From Saprospiraceae bacterium (GTDB taxonomy: Bacteria > Bacteroidota > Bacteroidia > Chitinophagales > Saprospiraceae), in assembly GCA_016714985.1 (NCBI GenBank), contig JADKBS010000010.1, forward strand, positions 186,001-250,000: a stretch of DNA of 64,000 bases, read 5' to 3'. Of the stretch, positions 44,342 through 53,800 are shown piece by piece. Within the stretch, counting starts at the first letter, position 1; the number at the start of each line of letters is the position of its first letter. A program made the translations under genes and the position numbers. The notes under the pieces were generated by a model. It saw only the letters and a list, made by a program, of their open reading frames with translations, did not search any database and was not told the DNA's origin.

Positions 44342-45377
44342 CAACCTGCTCACTTTTGCCGATGACCGTCAGGGCCATATCCTCAGCCACCTCTTGCTCG
44401 AAAGCGAACTGAAGGGCAAAGTGGAGGAGCCAAATTTCTATTTTGAACCAAAAGATAAGCACCCTGAGAAAAACGAATTATTGGCGCTCGATTACTTGAT
44501 GATGACACAAGGCTGGCGGCGGTTGGCTTGGGAGGAATTGCTTGAAAATCAGCCGGTTGCTATACAATTTGAAAATGAGCGGGCGGTGACGAACGGCATC
44601 GTGATAGACAAAAACGGCAATCCAGTGCCGAGGATTTTGGTAGGGGTAAAGGACTCTCGCATCACTGCCTTAACCGATAACCTTGGTCGTTTTGAATTGG
44701 ACACACTCATTCCCTTTGGACAACCAATGGCCGTTTATTCAACAAAAATTAGCGACCAAAACCTTTTGTCTAATGGCAGCGGCAAGGAACTGCATATTCA
44801 GCTGCCTTACGAAGTGAACCAACACAAATTGAACAAGTTGGCACCACTTGTCCTTTCTGGGCCAAAAATGCAGCCTGGGCCGGGGGTAATTTCTTCTGTG
44901 ATTGATATTTCCGTACCAATGGGGACGAGGGTCGAAGGAACGCTAACTGATGCTGACACAGGCGAACCAGTGGTTTTCGGCACAGTTGCTTTGTATAAAA
45001 ATGGGGTATTAGTTACCGGCACAGAAACCGATTTAGAAGGCTACTACTCCCTCACAGAGATTGACCCCGGCCTTTATGACGTAGAGTTCAGCACCACCGG
45101 CTATTCACCTCAGCGAGTGACAGGCATGATGGTCAAAAATGGAAAGGGCAATAAACTGGAGGTACGGCTCAGCGCAGGCCTGGAACTGACAACCGTAGAA
45201 GTAAGGTATGAGCGGCCTATCATCCAACAAGACAATACAACGATGAGCAGTAGCCTAACTTCTGAACAAATTCGAAGCCTTCCAACGAGAGGTTCCAAAC
45301 GGAAATCGAATGAAAAAGCTAAAGCGCAACCTGCTACTCCAAAGAAAACAACCGAAGATGAGGTCTTGAAAAGGTAG
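44265..45377 (+). CDS. Middle part of the macroglobulin-type gene: MG end and carboxypeptidase-regulatory-like domains
   Basis: 370 codons in the second frame. It continues the MG region (TVSVTDERGLPMPGQFSLAV), then LALDYLMMTQGWRRLAWEEL, a signature of Bacteroidota MG2/plug proteins. Two carboxypeptidase-regulatory-like beta-sandwiches follow (NGIVIDKNGNPVPRILVGVK and VEGTLTDADTGEPVVFGTVA). The end shows the start of a TonB plug-like region (SSSLTSEQIRSLPTRG). A lost A in the run at about 45369-45372 (AAAA for AAAAA) moves the reading into the next piece, VEAGNVSLPLERGSN. Confidence 0.83.
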   Translation: MTMTVSVTDERGLPMPGQFSLAVADDNLLTFADDRQGHILSHLLLESELKGKVEEPNFYFEPKDKHPEKNELLALDYLMMTQGWRRLAWEELLENQPVAIQFENERAVTNGIVIDKNGNPVPRILVGVKDSRITALTDNLGRFELDTLIPFGQPMAVYSTKISDQNLLSNGSGKELHIQLPYEVNQHKLNKLAPLVLSGPKMQPGPGVISSVIDISVPMGTRVEGTLTDADTGEPVVFGTVALYKNGVLVTGTETDLEGYYSLTEIDPGLYDVEFSTTGYSPQRVTGMMVKNGKGNKLEVRLSAGLELTTVEVRYERPIIQQDNTTMSSSLTSEQIRSLPTRGSKRKSNEKAKAQPATPKKTTEDEVLKR

Positions 45378-45394
45378 AGGCGGGCAATGTCAGC

Positions 45395-47947
45395 TTGCCC
45401 TTGGAACGGGGCAGCAACCTGACTTCTGAACAGGCAAATCAACTCCCAACAAGGGATGTGAAGGCATTGTCTTCGTTCAGCGCAGGCGTTTCATCTGCTG
45501 ATGAAGGGGCCGAACTGAACGTAAGGGGCAGGCGCTCCGATGCGACCAATTATTACATTGATGGCGTAAGGGTATCGGGCAATTTGCCGCCAAAGCAGGC
45601 TATTGAAGATGCTGAATTCATCCAATTGGGCGTACCAGCTCCTTTTGCGAAAGCCGATGATGTCTGGGGAAATGAAATGCGATTGCAAAAAGACAGGCGG
45701 GCCGAAAACCCTCTGGCAATGAGTAAGGCAAAAGCAAGTATGCCAGCAGCTGCGAAACCTGCCCCAGTCCCTGCAACGACTGGGTTGACCTTCCACGCCC
45801 CCCGCCAATTCTACGCCCCCAAGTATGACGAGGAATCCGCAATCCGTAATCCGCAATCCGCAATCCGGAATGACTTCCGCAAAACCGTCTTCTTCGCCCC
45901 CAAGCTCGAAATCGGGCGAAACGGCCGGGCCACCGTCGAGTTCTACAACACCGACGCCATCAGCACCTTCCGGGCAACGGTGGAAGGGCTTGGTACCGAC
46001 GGCAGCATTGGCCGCAGTGAGCAGCGGTTTTTCACCCAGATGCCGTTCAGCATGGACGTGAAAGTACCTGTCAACCTGCTCACGGGCGACCGTTTGGCCT
46101 TTCCGTTGGCATTGACGAACAATACGGACAAAATCCTCTATGGCAAACTTTACATTGAAATGCCAAATGGCTTTTCTTTGGTAAAAAACCAGGTGGAAAC
46201 CGTGACGCTCAAGCCCGGCGAAAGCACCACAATTTACCCGGAATACACGGTCTCATTGGGTGCAAAAAGCGGTGAAATGAAGGTATCCTTTGAATCAAAC
46301 GGACAAAGCGATGCCTTCACACAGGCGCTAAAAGTGCAGCCCCGTGGCTTCCCCGTTGACCTTGTTTTCGGAGGGAACGACCGGGCCAAAACCTTCTCTG
46401 TACCCGTGAAAGATATGGTCGAAGGTAGCCTCTTGGCCAGCTTCACCGTACACCCCAGTGTGCTCAGCGACCTAACAACAGGAATGGAGCGGATGCTTGG
46501 CCAACCCAACGGCTGCTTCGAACAGACAAGCAGCACGAACTATCCTAACATACTGGTTTTGAACCTGTTGAAAACAACGGGCAATTCCAATCCAGCACTG
46601 GAATCAAAAGCAAACGGCTTTCTTGACTTCGGTTACAAGCGCCTAAAGACCTTTGAAATCAAGGGCGGTGGCTTCGATTGGTTCGCCTCTCCGCCAGCCC
46701 ACGAGGCGCTTTCGGCTTATGGCCTGATGGAATTTGTGGACATGAAATCCGTGTATCCAGTGGAGCAGGATTTGATTGACCGCACGGCCACCTGGCTGCT
46801 CACCCGCAGGGACGGCAAGGGCGGCTGGCTGGCCAGTAAGCAGGGCGCCCACAGTTGGCAGCAGCCCAGCCCGGTCAGCGATGCCTATATCACCTGGGCG
46901 ATGACGGAGGCAGGATACGGCAAGCAGGTCGGCACCGAAATTGCGAAGCTGGTAAAAGATGCCCGTGAGATGCAAGACCCCTACATCGTGGCCCTCGCAG
47001 CCAAGTCGCTACTGAACCTCGGCGACCGCCGGGCGGAGGAAATGCTGGCCATTTTGACCAAAAGCCAAACTGCCGATGGTAGCTGGATCGGCAAGACGAT
47101 GAGCATGACACATTCCACCGGAAAAAACCTGAGCGTGGAGACGACGGCGCTGGCCGCACTGGCCTTTTTGTCAAACGCCGATGCAGCAGAGGGCGGCGCT
47201 TCGGGCGTTGATATGGCCGTAGTAAACAAGGCAATCGCTTATCTTGCTGCCGCAAAAACGCAGTACGGTTTTGGCAGCACGCAGGCAACGGTTTTGGCAC
47301 TAAAAGCACTCGTTGCGAATGCAAAAAACCTAAAAAAGAACATCGGGGGCGAGGTGGAACTATACGTAAATGGTAAGTCGGTGGGCATCCGCCAGTTTAC
47401 CGCCGACGAATCCAACGCACTGGTTTTCAATGGTTTGGAACAATATTTTACTGAAGGAAAAAATGAGGTGAAGGTCAAATTCGCCAATGGCGACCCCCTA
47501 CCCTACGACCTCTCGGTGAAGTATTCTACAACGCTGCCATATAGCAATCCGGATTGCAAATTGGCGCTAAAAACAGTTTTGAGTTACGAGTCACAAGTTG
47601 CGAGTTTGGGCGAAACGGTGCGTTTGTCCACGGTTATTACCAACCGAGCATCAGAAGCAGTGCCGAATCCAATAGCCATTGTGGGCATTCCGGCGGGCCT
47701 GAGCGTGCAGCCTTGGCAATTGAAGCAAATGCAGGAGCGTAGGCTGATGGATTTCTACGAAATCAAGGACAGCTACGTGGTGTTCTACTTCCGGGGCATG
47801 GGCGCTGGCGAGGTGAAGGAGCTTCACTTGGACTTGAAGGCCGATGTGCCGGGCGAGTACGAGGCCCCTGCGTCGGCGGCATGGCTTTACTATTCCAATG
47901 ATGCGGTGGTTTGGAGCAAGCCGGAGCGCATTGAGATTGGGAAATAG
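45395..47947 (+). CDS. Last part of the macroglobulin-type gene: TonB plug-like segment and thioester alpha-2-macroglobulin region
   Basis: 850 codons. The first 80 are plug-like (LNVRGRRSDATNYYIDGVRV, NLPPKQAIEDAEFIQLGVPA). Next come alpha-2-macroglobulin MG domains (FFAPKLEIGRNGRATVEFY, RFFTQMPFSMDVKVPVNLL). The thioester motif is PNGCFEQTSS with Cys374 and Gln377 of this piece, GCFEQ in place of the GCGEQ of classical macroglobulins. An alpha/alpha-toroid thioester domain follows (GGFDWFASPPAHEALSAYGL, WLLTRRDGKGGWLASKQG), then a receptor-binding-like beta domain. No beta-barrel follows the plug segment. Two further heptamer arrays lie in frame. The protein should be periplasmic, anchored by the N-terminal helix. 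Confidence 0.87.
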   Translation: MPLERGSNLTSEQANQLPTRDVKALSSFSAGVSSADEGAELNVRGRRSDATNYYIDGVRVSGNLPPKQAIEDAEFIQLGVPAPFAKADDVWGNEMRLQKDRRAENPLAMSKAKASMPAAAKPAPVPATTGLTFHAPRQFYAPKYDEESAIRNPQSAIRNDFRKTVFFAPKLEIGRNGRATVEFYNTDAISTFRATVEGLGTDGSIGRSEQRFFTQMPFSMDVKVPVNLLTGDRLAFPLALTNNTDKILYGKLYIEMPNGFSLVKNQVETVTLKPGESTTIYPEYTVSLGAKSGEMKVSFESNGQSDAFTQALKVQPRGFPVDLVFGGNDRAKTFSVPVKDMVEGSLLASFTVHPSVLSDLTTGMERMLGQPNGCFEQTSSTNYPNILVLNLLKTTGNSNPALESKANGFLDFGYKRLKTFEIKGGGFDWFASPPAHEALSAYGLMEFVDMKSVYPVEQDLIDRTATWLLTRRDGKGGWLASKQGAHSWQQPSPVSDAYITWAMTEAGYGKQVGTEIAKLVKDAREMQDPYIVALAAKSLLNLGDRRAEEMLAILTKSQTADGSWIGKTMSMTHSTGKNLSVETTALAALAFLSNADAAEGGASGVDMAVVNKAIAYLAAAKTQYGFGSTQATVLALKALVANAKNLKKNIGGEVELYVNGKSVGIRQFTADESNALVFNGLEQYFTEGKNEVKVKFANGDPLPYDLSVKYSTTLPYSNPDCKLALKTVLSYESQVASLGETVRLSTVITNRASEAVPNPIAIVGIPAGLSVQPWQLKQMQERRLMDFYEIKDSYVVFYFRGMGAGEVKELHLDLKADVPGEYEAPASAAWLYYSNDAVVWSKPERIEIGK
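45834..45868. repeat. Heptamer array inside the macroglobulin gene (AATCCGC type)
   Basis: Five units AATCCGC (one AATCCGT, one AATCCGG) in strict period 7, encoding SAIRNPQSAIRN. The same word family stands in the nqrA-nqrB gap at 29814-29834. Confidence 0.9.
47581..47608. repeat. Heptamer array inside the macroglobulin gene (GAGTTGC type)
   Basis: GAGTTAC, GAGTCAC, AAGTTGC, GAGTTTG, period 7, coding for LSYESQVASLG. The word matches the array in the nqrD-nqrE gap at 26704-26738. Confidence 0.75.
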
Positions 47948-47956
47948 ACAATAAGC

Positions 47957-48050
47957 CCCGGTAGTAATGGCCTTTAGGCCGTCATGTCTAAGCCCTTTAG
48001 GGCGGCGTAAACGCCTTTGACGGTACAGCCTAAAGGCCATTACTACCGGG
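47957..48050. repeat. Cloverleaf-type palindrome between convergent genes
   Basis: A perfect 23-bp outer stem (47957-47979 with 48028-48050, starting CCCGGTAGTAATGGCC) encloses CCGTCA/TGACGG and two short hairpins, GCCCTTTAGGGC and GGCGTAAACGCC. It ends 6 bp before the PhoD stop. The core ATGGCCTTTAG is shared with 24577-24668. Confidence 0.85.
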
Positions 48051-48056
48051 AATGCT

Positions 48057-49388
48057 TCAAGGCTCCGAAGTCACGGTCCTCACCCAAACCTCCTTCCCGT
48101 TCGAGTCGAAAATGCTCATTTTCATCACCCTGGCCTTCGTTGGCCCGGAAAATTCCAGTACCCCAAAGTTCTTCTGCTGCACCATAGTGCCCGCTACCCG
48201 AAGGGCGTTGGCTTCCGCGCCCGTGTGTACGCCCGAAGTTAATGGAGAAACAGTGAGGTCATAAACGGTATTGCCTGCTCGGTTTTTCATCATGCTGAGT
48301 TCTGTGTGGTGGCGGTCGCCCGTGAGGAACACGACGTTCTTAATGCCTTCATCCTCTATTTTTCCCAATAACAACTCCCGTTCTGCTGGTGCAATGTTCA
48401 TATAGGTCTCATGGCCTGCATAGGTAGTGAGTACTTGCCCGCCGATGGCCACAATTTTGAATGGGGCATTACTGGCGGCCAACGCATCTATCAACCACTC
48501 GATTTGGGCTTCGCCCAAGATGGTCTGGTCGCCCGTCTTGCGCTTGTTGGGGGTACGGAAGTAGCGGTCGTCGAGAAGGAAGAAGTCAATGTCGGACCAT
48601 TGGAAATAGCTGGTGCAGCCGCCCAGCCCCGGCAGCCCAACCTTGGGGTTCGCCCAGAAATGGCCGAAAATCTCGGTGGCCATGTCCTTGTGGATGAAGC
48701 TGCGGTCGCTATCGTTTGGGCCGAAGTCATGGTCGTCCCAGATGGCGTAGTGGTGGGTGCTGGCAAGCAGTGGCTGCAGCTCAGCCAGCGAGCGGGAGTG
48801 GGTATAGCGATGGATGAAACCCGTTCGGGTGAACCAGTCCACTTCCCGCAGATAGGTATTGTCGCCGAGCCAGAGCATGAGGTCGGGTCGCTGCTGATGG
48901 ATGGACGTAAAAATCTGATAATCACCGCCGTAGGGCTTACCAGGGCGGTCGTAGGCTTCCTCGTTCACGTAGGCGCAACTGCCCATTGCCACTCGGAAAG
49001 TGGGCGGGTCGGTGCGCCATTGCCAAAGCGGTTGGGTCTGAAACTCCAGCGGGTAATTGGGTTTTATGGGTTGGTCGTTGATGCGCAGCTCGTACTCGTA
49101 GCGTTTGCCGGGCTGCACCTGGTCGGCAAGGAGGTGGGCGGTAAAACCGGATTCTTTTTGGGTGGAAACGGCGTCCGTCAACAGCCGTTCTTTTGGCTGG
49201 CCTTTCGGCCAATAGGCGACCTGTACCTTGGCATTAGTCGTGGTTTGTGCCCAGAGCATGGTCTCCATCATGTCGGAGTAGCCGAGCATGGGGCCCGACT
49301 GAAGTAGGCTTTTTTGCGCCAGCAAAAAGGTGGAAGCCAACAAAAGGAATGACAGAAGCGAAGCGAAGGGTAATTTTTTCATGGCCAA
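48057..49388 (-). CDS. PhoD-like alkaline phosphatase/phosphodiesterase
   Basis: 443 residues with a signal peptide (MAMKKLPFASLLSFLLLASTFLLAQ). A beta domain (about 30-125) is followed by the PhoD metallophosphatase domain: FRVAMGSCAYV, LMLWLGDNTYLREVDW, HHYAIWDDHDFGPND, FFLLDDRYFR, and VVFLTGDRHHTELSMM with the terminal GDxHH metal ligands. PhoD enzymes release phosphate from diesters and monoesters with Fe/Ca. It probably works in the periplasm or outside. It ends 6 bp from a strong palindrome and is convergent to the macroglobulin gene. Confidence 0.9.
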   Translation of the reverse strand: MAMKKLPFASLLSFLLLASTFLLAQKSLLQSGPMLGYSDMMETMLWAQTTTNAKVQVAYWPKGQPKERLLTDAVSTQKESGFTAHLLADQVQPGKRYEYELRINDQPIKPNYPLEFQTQPLWQWRTDPPTFRVAMGSCAYVNEEAYDRPGKPYGGDYQIFTSIHQQRPDLMLWLGDNTYLREVDWFTRTGFIHRYTHSRSLAELQPLLASTHHYAIWDDHDFGPNDSDRSFIHKDMATEIFGHFWANPKVGLPGLGGCTSYFQWSDIDFFLLDDRYFRTPNKRKTGDQTILGEAQIEWLIDALAASNAPFKIVAIGGQVLTTYAGHETYMNIAPAERELLLGKIEDEGIKNVVFLTGDRHHTELSMMKNRAGNTVYDLTVSPLTSGVHTGAEANALRVAGTMVQQKNFGVLEFSGPTKARVMKMSIFDSNGKEVWVRTVTSEP

Positions 49389-49618
49389 TTTTGCGGCAAA
49401 ATTAGCCAGAATTGGCTGGGATGCGCTTTAATTCTAGCTGAATTAATACCGCAATGAGCAAGGCATAATATTTGCCAAGGGCAGGTTGAAAACAACTGAA
49501 CAGCATGAGCAAACTTCAATCCCCTCCTTATGTCCGGGCAAACACGGCAGAGATTTCCCCGACTGCATTAGAACAAAAGCGAAAAAACGACTTCCAACTT
49601 CATGATGCAATACGTTTG

Positions 49619-50710
49619 ATGAATCCTATCCACCTATTCTCCAGCTTGAAATCATTGCCTTTTATGGGCAAGATGGCAACCGCATTGGCATTGGCGATGG
49701 TGGCAATCGCAGGAACAGCAACTGGCCAGCAAGAGGCTCAGTTCACGCATTACATGTTCAACACGCTGGCCTATAACCCCGGCTATGCGGGTAGTAAGGA
49801 ATACCTTTCGGCGGTAGCGGTTTACCGTGACCAATGGGCAGCTACAGGTGGCAAGGTGGGTTGGGAAGGAAGGCCCATCACGCAGACATTGTCCGTTCAT
49901 TCGACTTTCAAAAAAAGGGTGGGACTTGGCTTGAACATCATCAACGGCAGTGCCGGAGCAAGGGAAGCGACCTATCTAAGCGGCATCTATGCTTATCGCA
50001 TCAACTTCGGCAAAGGAACACTATCCGTAGGGTTGCAAGGCGGAGTAATGAACTGGCGAGCGGATTGGAGCCAGCTTGATTTCCAGCAGCCGCAGGAAAT
50101 TGACAATGCCTTCAAAACCCCAAGCCCCAGCCTTTGGCTGCCCGATTTTGGTGCAGGGTTGTTCTTTTACACGCCAAATTTCTACGCCGGTGCCTCGATG
50201 CCCCACCTTGCCAACTTTCAATTGCGCCAACTTACGCCAGCAGAACAGGGCGAAGTACGAAAATGGGCAAGGGTTCACCGCCATTTTTACTTGACAACAG
50301 GCGGTGCCATCCCCATTAAAGGAGACGACCTTGTTTTCCGCCCTTCGTTCTTGTTGAAAAGTGTTGGCCTCTTCAATAATTTCTTCCGCCAAGGCGACAT
50401 CGTGCGGGAAATAGGTGCCCCAGTCGCCTTCGACCTAGATGCGGCGCTGTTCTTCCACCGAAAACTTTGGGTGGGCACTTCATTCACCTCGGCCTTCGCT
50501 GCGTTTAACAATACCGGGCCTAAGCAGACAAGCCACACCTCCGTGGATTTCTATTCGGTTTTCCACCTCGAAAATGGCCTTAGAATCGGACTTGCCTACG
50601 ACTACCCATTGGGCAAACTAAAGACCGTCGCCACGGGGTCATTCGAGCTGATGTTAGGCTATGATTTTTACCGGGAGGTGGACAAGGCGGTGCATATCAG
50701 GTATTTCTGA
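49619..50710 (+). CDS. PorP/SprF family type IX secretion membrane protein
   Basis: 363 residues from MNPIHLFSSLKS at 49619; 38 further in-frame codons upstream (to 49505) are hydrophilic and do not fit a signal peptide. After the signal segment (MATALALAMVAIAGTATG) comes the family start QEAQFTHYMFNTLAYNPGYAGSKE is split here at the typical HYMFN and NPGYAG motifs. An outer-membrane beta-barrel of 14 or so strands follows, ending RIGLAYDYPLGKL, FELMLGYDF. PorP/SprF proteins support export of T9SS type B cargos; the window's type B adhesin at 6591 is a possible client, but the linkage is not local. Confidence 0.9.
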   Translation: MNPIHLFSSLKSLPFMGKMATALALAMVAIAGTATGQQEAQFTHYMFNTLAYNPGYAGSKEYLSAVAVYRDQWAATGGKVGWEGRPITQTLSVHSTFKKRVGLGLNIINGSAGAREATYLSGIYAYRINFGKGTLSVGLQGGVMNWRADWSQLDFQQPQEIDNAFKTPSPSLWLPDFGAGLFFYTPNFYAGASMPHLANFQLRQLTPAEQGEVRKWARVHRHFYLTTGGAIPIKGDDLVFRPSFLLKSVGLFNNFFRQGDIVREIGAPVAFDLDAALFFHRKLWVGTSFTSAFAAFNNTGPKQTSHTSVDFYSVFHLENGLRIGLAYDYPLGKLKTVATGSFELMLGYDFYREVDKAVHIRYF

Positions 50711-50762
50711 GGTTCAACTTTTTGAGAAAATGGCAATTTAAATTGACTGAATGGCCAAACGC

Positions 50763-50798
50763 ATACGGGCGGCGACTACATGGTCGCCGCCCGTATTT
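50763..50798 (+). terminator. Hairpin between convergent genes
   Basis: A perfect 14-bp stem, ATACGGGCGGCGAC with its complement, around TACATG. The downstream T-tract is short (TTT). It lies between the PorP/SprF stop and the protease stop. Confidence 0.75.
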
Positions 50799-50833
50799 CA
50801 TGGCTCGTCACTAACCATAGAGATCAGCCGATT

Positions 50834-53800
50834 TTAAGGGAAGATTGAACCGATACCATTGTTTAACACCCAAATATCGAAATCACTGAAATTGACCTCT
50901 CCATCGCCATCCAAATCTGGACGGACGTAACCTACGTTGCCATTTTCTGCGCCCCAGACATCAAAGTCTTGGAATTCAATTTCCCTATCGCCAAATCCGT
51001 TCATGTTGTTGCTATCAATATCCCCACTATAAATCACAGGAATTCCACCCACTATGCCTAGGTTTCCGCCATACGCCTGACCCGCCGAACCAAAATTGTA
51101 GGTAGGGCTAAAGCTGAAAGCGATGGGCGTTGCGCTCCATGTCTCTAATAAATTCCGACCTTTTATGACCAGATAATAGCTTTTCCCTACCGTAGAGGGA
51201 GGGAAAGCAGCAGCAGCAGTACCCGTGATACTCAATACGGTCTTTTTTGAAAACGCCTCTGCATAAGGGCTTATGTTCGAATGCAGTGCCACGGTGATGG
51301 TATCGCATTGGCTGCCGTTTGCGCCAGCAACGCCACTGTTCTGCAGCACGGGCCTCATGGCGCTGCCATTCATATAGCCTTGAACGAATGTCTGAGTCAG
51401 ACCAAGGTTGGCCGTACAATCGGTTATCAGCTCCAAACTCCATGTCTGCAGTGAGCCGCCATCGCCACCGACGAAATCCTGAATGGTCAACGTCCAAGTA
51501 CCATTGGGTGAAGTCCCATTAAGACCTGCCAGCGCAGTCACTGGTTGATAAGTTCCGTTGATGGCATAAGGTGGAGGTGTTGCCAAAGTGGAAGAATTGC
51601 AGGTGCTCTCCAATTGGGCGGCTGTCAAGAGGGCCGCATCATCGAAAGTAGCCAGAATATGGTTCTGGGAGCACCCATCGGCAGTAGCAGGTGAGCCTGG
51701 CCGATCAAACAGCACATAGTCCACATTGCCAGGCGATTTCAAGGTTGCTTTCACATCACCAATCCAAGTGTGGTGAATCTTCAAGTCCTTTACCCTTAAT
51801 CCAATGATATTGCCGTTTACACCTGCAAGGGTAAGAGTTGAAGTGACGGTGGGGGTGCCTGAACCCGAAATGACGATTGGCACATTGGTGCTTGCCGTTG
51901 TTTGTGTGCAGCCAGTGGTGAAGCTGAATATGGCAGACCAAGGCCCATTGCAACTACTTACCCCCCTTACCCTCCAAAAATAAGTAGTGGTAGCGATCAA
52001 TGGGCTTGTAACCGCATAGCTGGTGGCGGTAAGTCCAGTTGCATCAATAACGGTGCTTGGGAAACTGCTGCTCGTGGAAACTTGCAATTGGTAGGTGCTG
52101 GCATTGGCAGCCGTGCCCCAAGTAAAAGTAGGTGAAGTCGTTATGGACGGTGCATTATTGACGGGTAAAGTGAGCGAGGGCGAGCCTGGTGTGGCATTAA
52201 CGGTCAATGCCACATTCCGGTTGATAGTCAATGCGCCGCTGACCCCCGTTATGAGTGGGTTGAAACTTCCAGTTGCCGCATTGGTGGTTTGAATGGTCAA
52301 CGTGGTGGTGCCTGGCACCACGACCGAACTTGGGCTGAACGTGGCGACAGCACCAGCAGGCAAATCGGTGGCGCTCAGGTTGACACTGCCGCTAAATCCC
52401 CCAATTGAAGCAAGTGTAAGGGTATAGACAGCACTGGTTGGCTTGCAGACCGTTTGATTGGTCGGGCTGGAAGTGACACTAAAACTGCTTGCCCCAGTGG
52501 TGACGGTAAAATTAGCATTGGAAATATCATAGAAGACATTGCCGTTGGCCCTAACCATGATGCGAGCTTGCGTGGTAGCTACATTTGGTATGGCAGCGAT
52601 TTGGGAGCCATCATTGGGGGTTGCAACCAATAAGGTAAATGGATAAGTCAAACCACCATCAACGGACATCAGCACATCCACATTCGCACAGTTGACGGGG
52701 GCGGTATTGGTGCTCGCCACATCCCAGGTGATGGTCTGCAGAGAGCCACCTGCCCAACTTACTGCAGTATTGGGGGAAGTTACCAAGAATGGCCCGGCTG
52801 TCCCGTTCACCGTCACCACCATATTGTCCTCCGCCGTACAGCCACCACCACCCACCTTGTTGTCACGGACGGTAAGCCTGAAATTAAGGGTGCGGGCAAC
52901 ACTGGGAAGGACTTCCCAAGTAGGGCTAACATTGTTGGCGACATCAACCAAACGGGGCAAATACCTTGAAGTATTTGTCGTCCCTTTGAAAGAGCGGAAC
53001 ACTGGGCCTGTGGTTTGTGTGGAAGTTGGGCTGGTTCCACTGGCGGCACCAAGGTCCATCTGTTCCCAAGTGTAGGTCAGAACGTCGCCAGGGTTTGGGT
53101 CAGTGCCTACTCCAGTAAGTAGGAACGGGGTGGAGCGGGGAATGGTGTAATCTAAACCAGCACTGGCTGTTGGTGCACTGTTGACATTGCTATTGACTGA
53201 ACAACTGTTCCCACTTCCTGTGACGAATGATGCCATCTCTTGAACACTGATTGCATGGAAATAATCATCCGAATTAGGCTGAACATTGGTGGGTGAGCAA
53301 ATGCCAGCGTAGCTCATGATGGTAGATCCGCTCCCCGGTTCATACGCTGTGGAAGCATTTCTATTGCCACCGCAACAACTTGAGGCGTTACTATTAAAAG
53401 TATGGTTTCCAGCAAATTGGTGCCCCATCTCATGGGCCACGTAGTCAATGTCAAAGGCGTCGCCGATTGGAGCACCGCTACCCGTAACGCCCCGTGCTTT
53501 ATTGCCGTTGGAACAAACTACGCCCAAGCCTGCTACGCCGCCCCCACCTGTCGAGAATACGTGACCAATATCATAATTAGCACTGCCAATGAATGCGTTA
53601 TTGTCACAGGTGGTTTGATTTTGCCCCAGCATCGCAACGCCATCTGTGTTCGTATAGGGGTCGGTGGCCGCATTCAAAAAAATGATATTGTTGTTGTTTC
53701 CCACGATAGTCATGCGCACAGAGACTTCCCGTTCAAAAACACCATTCACCCTCGTCATGGTTGTGGTCATAGCCGAAGCTACCAGTGGCACGGTACCGCC

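Noticed and set aside
45395..45680. Separate TonB-dependent receptor gene
   Set aside because: Only a plug-like segment is present; no beta-barrel follows, and the frame runs on into macroglobulin domains.
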